A program made the translations under genes and the position numbers. A stretch of DNA of 17,047 bases from Microbacteriaceae bacterium (GTDB taxonomy: Bacteria > Actinomycetota > Actinomycetes > Actinomycetales > Microbacteriaceae). This document shows positions 6,967 through 13,054 of the stretch, one piece after another (positions within the stretch are counted from its first letter, which is position 1; every line of letters begins with the position of its first letter). The notes beneath the pieces are model-generated. The model was given only the letters and a program-made list of their open reading frames with translations, was not told where the DNA came from and made no database searches. The stretch spans positions 1 through 17,047 of the forward strand of contig CANGJO010000011.1 in the NCBI GenBank assembly GCA_947454285.1. Direction: 5' to 3'.

Positions 6967-8659
6967 TCTTCTGCGTTCTGCGGCTGACAAAACCTCATCT
7001 TCAAAGAACACTAAAGCTAAGGAAACCCCGGTCATTACCGCTTCAACTTCTAAGACTGCAAAGCCTGCAGCAAAGACTGCAACTAAGCCAGCCGTAAAGG
7101 CTGCCGCTAAGCCGGTTGCTAAGACTGCAAAGCCTGCAGCGAAAACTGCTGCTAAACCAGCAACTAAGGCTGCTGCAAAGCCGGCTGCAAAATCAGCCGC
7201 AAAGACTCCAGCAAAGGCAGCGGCAAAGCCAGCGGCAAAGCCAGCTGCCAAGCCGGCGGCAAAGGCTCCGGCAAAAACTGCAAAGCCAGTTGCCAAGACT
7301 TCAACCAAGGCCGCTGCAAAGCCAGCGGCTAAAGCAACCGCAAAGGTAGCCGCTAAGCCAGCCGCGAAGACCGCAGCAAAGGCTCCGGCAAAAACCGCAA
7401 CCAAGCCAGTTGCAAAAGCTGCTCTAAAGACCGCAACCAAGCCAGCTGCCAAGGGCAAGGCCGCCGCTGTTCCTGCATCCAAGGCAAAGCCTGCAAAGGC
7501 AAGCAAGCTTCCTAAGGGAATGGGCGACGACGAAGAAGAACTTGATGACGATGCTGATCTTGAGTCAGTAGACGAAATCGTTGCCGAGGCAGCTGCAGTT
7601 GTAGACATCGCCGCGGTTGAAGAAGAACTTCCAGAAGAAGAGCCTGAAGAAGACAAGGCTAAAAACGAGATTGCAAAAATCGGTGGAATGGTTCTTTCGA
7701 ACCGCGAGGAAGATGACATTCCTGCGCAGACCACAACAATCACCGGTGCAACTGCTGACCCGGTAAAGGACTACCTAAAGCAAATCGGTAAGGTTGCGCT
7801 GCTAAACGCCGAACTTGAAGTTGAGTTGGCCAAGCGAATTGAAGCCGGTCTGTTTGCCGAAGAAAAACTTGCCACCGATAAAAAGATTTCACGCGATGTT
7901 GAGCGCGACCTCAAGTGGGTTGTTAAAGATGGCCAGCGTGCAAAGAGCCACTTGCTTGAGGCAAACCTTCGTTTGGTAGTAAGCCTTGCAAAGCGCTACA
8001 CCGGCCGCGGTATGCAGTTCTTGGATCTAATTCAAGAAGGAAACCTTGGTTTGATTCGTGCGGTTGAAAAGTTTGACTACACCAAGGGTTATAAGTTCTC
8101 TACTTATGCAACCTGGTGGATTCGTCAGGCAATCACCCGTGCAATGGCCGACCAGGCGCGAACCATTCGTATTCCGGTTCACATGGTTGAAGTTATTAAC
8201 AAGCTTGCTCGTGTTCAGCGTCAGTTGCTGCAGGACCTTGGTCGCGAACCAACCCCAGAAGAGCTTGCTCGCGAACTAGACATGACACCTGAGAAGGTTG
8301 TTGAAGTTCAGAAGTACGGCCGCGAACCGATTTCGCTTTCGACCCCACTTGGTGAAGACGGTGACAGCGAGTTCGGTGACTTGATCGAAGACACCGAGGC
8401 TGTTGTGCCTGCCGATGCAGTTGGTTTCACCATGCTTCAGCGTGAGCTTGAGCGCATTCTTGATTCGCTACACCCTCGTGAAGCTGGTGTGATTCGTTCA
8501 CGCTTTGGTCTTGGCGACGGCGTGCAGAAGACCCTGGACCAAATTGGTGAAGAGTTCGGTGTTACCCGCGAACGTATTCGTCAGATTGAATCAAAGACCA
8601 TGTCAAAGCTGCGTCACCCATCTCGTTCGCAGATGCTTCGTGACTATCTAGAAAACTAA
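6902..8659 (+). CDS. sigA: primary RNA polymerase sigma factor SigA (RpoD/HrdB)
   Basis: This is the housekeeping sigma-70 factor that directs RNA polymerase to -35/-10 promoters. From the ATG at 6902 it has 585 residues. Residues 50-205 are a Lys/Ala/Pro-repeat basic tail and 207-252 an acidic stretch. Region 1.2 is at about 286-320. Region 2 runs from about 350 to 430 and includes KFSTYATWWIRQAITRAMAD (398-417). Region 3 is at about 425-500. Region 4 is at about 515-585, with the helix-turn-helix TLDQIGEEFGVTRERIRQIE (544-563). A basic repeat tail is known in actinobacterial HrdB/SigA. The reading frame is open back to ATG 6800, but that codon overlaps the TATAAT box and would lie upstream of the transcript. 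ATG 6857 and GTG 6884 are also possible. None has a well-spaced Shine-Dalgarno, so the start is the uncertain part. Confidence 0.95.
   Translation: MKLAKKDSEAGTGKKRGGLLSSLLRSAADKTSSSKNTKAKETPVITASTSKTAKPAAKTATKPAVKAAAKPVAKTAKPAAKTAAKPATKAAAKPAAKSAAKTPAKAAAKPAAKPAAKPAAKAPAKTAKPVAKTSTKAAAKPAAKATAKVAAKPAAKTAAKAPAKTATKPVAKAALKTATKPAAKGKAAAVPASKAKPAKASKLPKGMGDDEEELDDDADLESVDEIVAEAAAVVDIAAVEEELPEEEPEEDKAKNEIAKIGGMVLSNREEDDIPAQTTTITGATADPVKDYLKQIGKVALLNAELEVELAKRIEAGLFAEEKLATDKKISRDVERDLKWVVKDGQRAKSHLLEANLRLVVSLAKRYTGRGMQFLDLIQEGNLGLIRAVEKFDYTKGYKFSTYATWWIRQAITRAMADQARTIRIPVHMVEVINKLARVQRQLLQDLGREPTPEELARELDMTPEKVVEVQKYGREPISLSTPLGEDGDSEFGDLIEDTEAVVPADAVGFTMLQRELERILDSLHPREAGVIRSRFGLGDGVQKTLDQIGEEFGVTRERIRQIESKTMSKLRHPSRSQMLRDYLEN
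7052..7504. repeat. imperfect repeats encoding the SigA AAKPAAK tail
   Basis: About 450 bases consist of imperfect GCTAAGCCAGC-type units encoding tetra- to hexapeptides such as AAKP, AAKT and APAK. Only Ala, Lys, Pro, Thr and a few Val/Ser residues are used, and there is no acidic residue over some 150 codons. Copies differ mainly at third positions, so this is an older, degenerate array compared with the pepA repeat. It produces a long false open frame on the opposite strand. Confidence 0.8.
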
Positions 8660-8675
8660 GTTCTAGGTCTAGCCA

Positions 8676-9944
8676 GTGCTTTACATACCGGCGATTCTGA
8701 TCGGGCGCTTGGTGCGCACGTTGGTCAGGATTGTTCGCCCAGGTGGCGGCTCGGCTCTGCCGGGCTTGGTAGTAAGCAAAATCGCTCCGGGCTTATTGGC
8801 TAGAACACTTTCCAAGTTTCCTGATGGCCTTGTAGTGATCACCGGTTCAGCGGGCAAGTCAACTACTACCAAGATGGTGGTTGCCATTGCCAGGGCTCAC
8901 GGCAAAACCGTCTTCACGAATCCCTCTACGGCAAACATCGCTCAGGGCTTCTTCTCATCAATCATTGAACAATCAACAATCACCGGTCGCATCAGCGGTG
9001 ACGTTGCGATTCTAGAAATGGATGAGGGCCACGCTGCCGAAATCACTCGTCGAATTAAGCCTCGCCAGGTAACTATTTTGAACGTGCTCGACGATCAGCT
9101 AGATAGATTTGTTGATCCGGCACTGGTACGTGAAAAACTCACCGATGTTGCCAAGCGTGCGACTGACGCATTGGTGCTGAATGCTGACGACCAGAACGTT
9201 TTGCAGATCAATAAGGAAGTTGCCGCACGTGGAACTTCTTGGTTTGGTCTTGCGCCGCAGATCATTGCTGGAACAGAGCACGGTCTTGGAAACGCGCCTA
9301 CCTACCTGGCAGATTTGCCACGACCAAATACCCAAACTGAAGTTCTGTCTTTCAATGAAGACGAAACAGTCGCCCTGGTTGCCGACCAAAAAATCAAATT
9401 TGATCTTCCAAATCGCGGAATTCACTTTGCTCTAGACGCAGCGGCGGCCTTGGAATCTACACGCCGCTACCTTGGCGATTCATTCGATGCCCAATTGGCG
9501 GCAAACACACTCACCGAATTACCACCGGTGTTTGCTCGTGGTGAAATCACTCAGGTCAATGGCGTTGACGTTGAATTTATTTTGGTGCAGAACCCAATGA
9601 GTTTTCAGTTGAACCTAGACAATCTGCCAAGCGATCAGGAGCAACTGATGGTGGCAATCGGTCGCGATGTTCACGATCCTTCGTGGCTCTGGACTGTTGA
9701 TTTGAAGAACTTGAAGAAGGTTGACCTGGTTAGCGGATTCAACTTTGCCGAGATGGCACTGCGCTTGGCTTACGACGAGATTCCTATCGGTGTCATTGAA
9801 CCGGACCTTGAAGTTGCACTTGACAACTTCTTTGCTCAACCGGCGCCAACCTGGGGTAGACGAACCGTTATTTTCTCGGCCGATGCAATGCGTCGCACTC
9901 GTCGCTACCTAGGCTTCACCGATCCAGAGGCGGTTGGTCGATGA
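8676..9944 (+). CDS. murT: MurT-like Mur ligase (lipid II isoglutaminyl synthase subunit), zinc ribbon absent
   Basis: MurT activates the alpha-carboxyl of D-Glu in lipid II with ATP, and GatD normally supplies ammonia to make D-isoglutamine. The 422 residues show an N-terminal amphipathic stretch, the P-loop GSAGKSTTTK (57-66, K61), LEMDEGH (113-119) and the Mur-ligase segment LDDQLDRF (138-145). NADDQ is at 169-173. The C-terminal MurT domain (DUF1727) includes GRDVHDPSWLW (329-339), where the Asp reported to complete the GatD triad in staphylococcal and streptococcal complexes should lie. Canonical MurT has a Cys4 zinc ribbon inserted after the NADDP motif. Here that region (about 174-245) has no cysteine, and the whole protein has none. 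GTG start; 16 bases after sigA; overlaps gatD by 4 bases (ATGA). Possibly altered in chemistry. Confidence 0.88.
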   Translation: MLYIPAILIGRLVRTLVRIVRPGGGSALPGLVVSKIAPGLLARTLSKFPDGLVVITGSAGKSTTTKMVVAIARAHGKTVFTNPSTANIAQGFFSSIIEQSTITGRISGDVAILEMDEGHAAEITRRIKPRQVTILNVLDDQLDRFVDPALVREKLTDVAKRATDALVLNADDQNVLQINKEVAARGTSWFGLAPQIIAGTEHGLGNAPTYLADLPRPNTQTEVLSFNEDETVALVADQKIKFDLPNRGIHFALDAAAALESTRRYLGDSFDAQLAANTLTELPPVFARGEITQVNGVDVEFILVQNPMSFQLNLDNLPSDQEQLMVAIGRDVHDPSWLWTVDLKNLKKVDLVSGFNFAEMALRLAYDEIPIGVIEPDLEVALDNFFAQPAPTWGRRTVIFSADAMRRTRRYLGFTDPEAVGR

Positions 9945-10564
9945 GCATCAAGTTAGTTTCGCTTTTCCCGAATCACTTGGATCTAAATGGCGACCAGGCC
10001 AACCTTCTGGTGCTTGCCAAGCGTCTGAAGTGGGCAGGTGTAGCAGCTGAGATTGTTGCCGTTGAAAAGGGTAAGTCAATTCCAGAAGATGCCGCGCTGA
10101 TTTTCCTTGGTCACGGATCAATGGCGGCCTGGGCAGACGTTGAGTCTGAATTGAATCGTCTAGTGGGTGACATCAAGCGATTGACTGCCGACAGCACTGC
10201 TTTCATGGCAGTTGCCACCGGGCACGAACGTGCAATCAAGCTTGGGCTGCTTGGCGGAACAGCAAAAGCTAAAGCCAGGATTTCTAAGTTTGAAATTGCT
10301 GTTATTGAAGGCCAAGAGATTCTTGGCTACCTAAATTCGGCTACCGATGCACCTGTGATTCAGAAGCTAGGACTGCTACTGGGCACTCAGCTGCACGGCC
10401 CGGTCTTTGCTAAGAATCCAGTATTGGCTGATTCGTATTTGGCAGAGATTGCCAAGGCTCAGGGCGTTGACTTAGCTATTGATGCGTTAAACACAAATGC
10501 CAGCCTGGTGGCTGGCATTGTGGACCAAGTTTGGGAACTCGAACGCGAATTAGCGAGCGAGTAG
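9941..10564 (+). CDS. gatD: GatD-like class I glutamine amidotransferase, catalytic Cys lost
   Basis: This is the partner of MurT. The 207 residues are shorter than usual for GatD (about 240). Recognisable family segments are LFPNHLDLNGDQAN (8-21), FLGHGS (55-60, in place of FLGGGQD) and GTQLHGPVFAKNP (148-160), which keeps the catalytic-type His152. At the nucleophile elbow, where GatD has CGGYQ (Cys94 in S. aureus), this protein reads ATGHE with A92. The GFENH glutamine-pocket segment is degenerate, reading GYLNS (129-133), and the following loop is missing. There is no cysteine in the protein, so it cannot act as a cysteine-dependent glutaminase. The frame is intact and coupled to murT by ATGA. 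Its stop overlaps the 3' end of the DUF7455 gene by 15 bases. It is likely a pseudo-glutaminase partner rather than a pseudogene. Confidence 0.87.
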   Translation: MSIKLVSLFPNHLDLNGDQANLLVLAKRLKWAGVAAEIVAVEKGKSIPEDAALIFLGHGSMAAWADVESELNRLVGDIKRLTADSTAFMAVATGHERAIKLGLLGGTAKAKARISKFEIAVIEGQEILGYLNSATDAPVIQKLGLLLGTQLHGPVFAKNPVLADSYLAEIAKAQGVDLAIDALNTNASLVAGIVDQVWELERELASE

Positions 10565-10777
10565 TTTCTGGGTTTCGTCCTGCCAGTTCACCGCAATCGG
10601 TTCTAGCTGAGCGCGCTTCTCGTTGCCGTGGTGCGAACAGAACATCAGCTCACCGGTTGCCAAGGTCACGCGAATGTAGGCCTGAGCGCCACAAACATCA
10701 CAGCGATCTGCTGCGGTCATCTCACGGTTCTGAGATACCTCAACTTCTGTTTCAACCGCTTCGTTTACTGGTTGCAT
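10550..10777 (-). CDS. small zinc-binding protein of the DUF7455 family
   Basis: This 75-residue protein has a predicted zinc site: DRCDVCG (C26, C29) and FCSHH (C47, H49, H50). It matches the short actinobacterial family usually found between sigA and parE (DUF7455), whose function is unknown. The N-terminal 20 residues are acidic and probably disordered. The frame could start 15 codons earlier at 10822, but ATG 10777 has a Shine-Dalgarno and the extra residues look unlike the family. The 3' end overlaps gatD on the opposite strand by 15 bases. It is transcribed divergently from parE across a 149-base region. Confidence 0.82.
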   Translation of the reverse strand: MQPVNEAVETEVEVSQNREMTAADRCDVCGAQAYIRVTLATGELMFCSHHGNEKRAQLEPIAVNWQDETQKLLAR

Positions 10778-10784
10778 TTGACTG

Positions 10785-10790
10785 CCTTTC
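10785..10790 (-). promoter_or_regulatory. ribosome-binding site fixing the DUF7455 start
   Basis: On the minus strand GAAAGG lies 7 bases before ATG 10777. The alternative in-frame ATG at 10822 has no comparable site. This supports the 75-residue product over the 90-residue one. Confidence 0.65.
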
Positions 10791-10914
10791 TTCTTGTCAA
10801 TCTCAACACACGAAACTGGCAAAAAGTCCCATTGTCGGCAGCATTTCGCTAACTGCGAAGTTATGCAGATTCCCGCCCAACCGTGTCAGAACTGGCCTTT
10901 TGGGCCGTGGCAGT

Positions 10915-10920
10915 TAGCAT
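10915..10920 (+). promoter_or_regulatory. putative -10 box of parE (leaderless)
   Basis: TAGCAT is followed by 6 bases (TTTGAG) and then the GTG start codon at 10927, so the expected transcription start is the first base of GTG. The hexamer and spacing are the same as at pepA. The GAG directly abutting the start is too close to serve as a Shine-Dalgarno. Confidence 0.55.
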
Positions 10921-10926
10921 TTTGAG

Positions 10927-13008
10927 GTGCCAAACAACGATTACTCCGCTCGCCACCTGTCTGTCCTTGAAGGGCTCGAGGCCGTTCGCAAACGCCCAGG
11001 TATGTACATTGGGTCCACCGACAGCCGTGGTCTCATGCACTGTCTTTGGGAGATCATCGATAACTCGGTAGATGAAGCCCTTGCCGGTCACGGTAATCGA
11101 ATCGAAGTCACCCTGCATCAAGATGGCAGCGTTGAAGTGATCGACAAGGCACGCGGTATTCCGGTAGACATCGAGCCAAAGACTGGCCTCAGCGGTGTTG
11201 AAGTTGTATTCACCAAACTTCACGCGGGTGGAAAGTTTGGATCAGGTTCTTACGCGGCTTCAGGTGGTCTTCACGGTGTTGGTGCATCTGTTGTGAACGC
11301 GCTTTCTCAGCGTCTAGATGTTGAGGTTGATCGCGGTGGCAAAACTTACGCGATGTCGTTCCGCCGTGGCGAGCCAGGAATCTTTGACGATAAGAAGGGC
11401 ATCAAACCCGATAACGCGTTCAAGCCTTTCGAAGATGGTTCGATTCTTCGCGAAGTTGGCAAGGTTGGCAAGAACGTAACCGGTACCCGAGTTCGCTACT
11501 GGGTTGACCCACAGATTTTCATTAAAGATGCTGTTTTCGCACTCGACGAACTTTCTGCTCGTGCTCGCCAGACCGCTTTCTTAGTTCCAGGTCTTTCGCT
11601 TGGCATCAATGACGCCCGCGATGGCAAGTCCAACAAGCAGGAATTCAAGTTTGACGGCGGAATCATCGAATACGCAGAGTATCTTTCTAAAGATCCAGCG
11701 CTTACTTCAACCTGGCGCCTATCGGGTTCCGGCAGTTTCACAGAGACCGTTCCTGTTTTGGATGCATCGGGCAACATGGTTTCAAAAGAAGTTGAACGTA
11801 ATTGCGACGTTGACATTGCAGTGCGCTGGGGTACCGGCTACGACACTGAGGTCAAGTCATACGTAAACATCATCGCCACACCTAAGGGCGGAACCCACAT
11901 TCAGGGTTTCGAGCAGTCACTGTTGAAGACCCTAAGAGCTCAGATTGATTCAAATGCCCGCAAGCTAAAGGTGGGTAACGACAAGGTTGAGAAAGAAGAC
12001 ATTCTTGCCGGTTTGACTGCGGTGGTCACCGTGCGATTGGCCGAGCCTCAGTTTGAAGGTCAGACCAAAGAGATTCTTGGTACGCCGGCAGTAAAGAACA
12101 TCGTTGCGAATGTTGTAGCCAAAAGCCTGACTGCAAGATTTGCCAGCTCAAAGCGGGACGACAAGGCTCAGTCGGCACTGCTACTTGAAAAGGTAGTTGC
12201 CGAAATGAAGTCTCGTATTTCTGCTCGCAGCCACAAAGAGACTCAGCGACGCAAGAACGCGCTGGAAAGCAGTTCGTTGCCAACCAAGTTGGTTGACTGC
12301 CGTACGCAAGACACCGCCGGTTCAGAACTGTTCATCGTAGAGGGTGACTCTGCGCTTGGTACAGCCAAGTTAGCTCGCGACAGTGAGTTCCAGGCGTTGC
12401 TTCCAATTCGCGGAAAGATTCTGAACGTTCAGAAGGCTTCGATCTCAGACATGCTTTCCAACACAGAGTGTGCATCGATTATTCAGGTGATTGGAGCTGG
12501 TTCTGGTCGAAGCTTCGACATTGACTCTGCGCGATACGGAAAAATCATTTTGATGTCCGATGCCGATGTTGACGGCGCACACATTAGAACCCTGCTGCTT
12601 ACCTTGTTCTTCCGCTACATGCGTCCGCTGGTTGAGGCTGGGCGAGTTTACGCCGCGGTTCCGCCGCTTCATCGAGTTGAGGTTGTCAACGCCGGTACAA
12701 AGGCGAATGAAGTCATCTACACCTATTCGCAAGCAGAGCTTGAAGATCTACTGAAGAAGCTTGAGAAGGCAGGCAAGCGCTACAAGGAGCCTATTCAGCG
12801 CTACAAGGGTCTTGGTGAAATGGATGCCGATCAGCTTGCCGAAACAACCATGGACAAGAATGCTCGCAGCCTGCGACGAGTTCGCGTTGAAGACGCGGCT
12901 GCGGCCGAGACAGTTTTTGAATTGCTAATGGGCAACGAGGTTGCTCCACGTCGTGATTTCATTATTGAGTCAGCCGACGGATTCGAGCGCGAGAGAATCG
13001 ACGCCTAG
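10927..13008 (+). CDS. parE: type IIA topoisomerase subunit B, topoisomerase IV ParE
   Basis: This is the ATPase/TOPRIM subunit of a type IIA topoisomerase, acting with ParC in chromosome decatenation. The 693 residues show the GHKL ATPase domain with E42 and N46 in WEIIDNSVDEA, the nucleotide-site D73 in DKARGIP, and the ATP-lid segment GGLHGVGASVVNALS (113-127). The transducer domain follows. The TOPRIM domain has EGDSA (472-476) and the DxDxD motif DADVD (545-549). The C-terminal domain includes RYKGLGEMD (625-633). It is called ParE rather than GyrB because of its place between sigA and parC, the usual actinobacterial arrangement, and because its convergent partner lacks a GyrA box. The GHKL motif has Lys-Ala where Asp-Gly is common. 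GTG start, probably leaderless. It faces parC tail to tail, 46 bases apart. Confidence 0.92.
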   Translation: MPNNDYSARHLSVLEGLEAVRKRPGMYIGSTDSRGLMHCLWEIIDNSVDEALAGHGNRIEVTLHQDGSVEVIDKARGIPVDIEPKTGLSGVEVVFTKLHAGGKFGSGSYAASGGLHGVGASVVNALSQRLDVEVDRGGKTYAMSFRRGEPGIFDDKKGIKPDNAFKPFEDGSILREVGKVGKNVTGTRVRYWVDPQIFIKDAVFALDELSARARQTAFLVPGLSLGINDARDGKSNKQEFKFDGGIIEYAEYLSKDPALTSTWRLSGSGSFTETVPVLDASGNMVSKEVERNCDVDIAVRWGTGYDTEVKSYVNIIATPKGGTHIQGFEQSLLKTLRAQIDSNARKLKVGNDKVEKEDILAGLTAVVTVRLAEPQFEGQTKEILGTPAVKNIVANVVAKSLTARFASSKRDDKAQSALLLEKVVAEMKSRISARSHKETQRRKNALESSSLPTKLVDCRTQDTAGSELFIVEGDSALGTAKLARDSEFQALLPIRGKILNVQKASISDMLSNTECASIIQVIGAGSGRSFDIDSARYGKIILMSDADVDGAHIRTLLLTLFFRYMRPLVEAGRVYAAVPPLHRVEVVNAGTKANEVIYTYSQAELEDLLKKLEKAGKRYKEPIQRYKGLGEMDADQLAETTMDKNARSLRRVRVEDAAAAETVFELLMGNEVAPRRDFIIESADGFERERIDA

Positions 13009-13035
13009 TTCGTCGCTAATTGGTGCTGGTTTTAA

Positions 13036-13051
13036 TTGAGCGCTAGCTCAA
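13036..13051. terminator. small hairpin between convergent parE and parC
   Basis: TTGAGC (13036-13041) pairs perfectly with GCTCAA (13046-13051) around a 4-base loop. The 9-mer CTAGCTCAA is repeated at 13043-13051 and 13055-13063. On the minus strand the hairpin follows the parC stop and is trailed by TTAAAA, which is a poor U tract. It may slow polymerase in both directions, but the stem is short and AT-containing, so terminator function is tentative. Confidence 0.35.
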
Positions 13052-13054
13052 GCA

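Noticed and set aside
6739..7743. 334-codon open frame on the minus strand opposite sigA
   Set aside because: It is the antisense reading of the Lys/Ala/Pro repeats (giving Ala/Gly/Phe/Leu runs and Ser runs) and of the acidic stretch. The plus-strand SigA is unambiguous.
9941..10564. gatD as a pseudogene
   Set aside because: The frame is intact, keeps its ATGA coupling to murT and several conserved family segments; the changes are confined to glutaminase motifs, which suggests changed function and not decay.
10861..11223. 120-codon minus-strand frame opposite the parE start
   Set aside because: It is antisense to the conserved ATPase domain of ParE and has no ribosome site.
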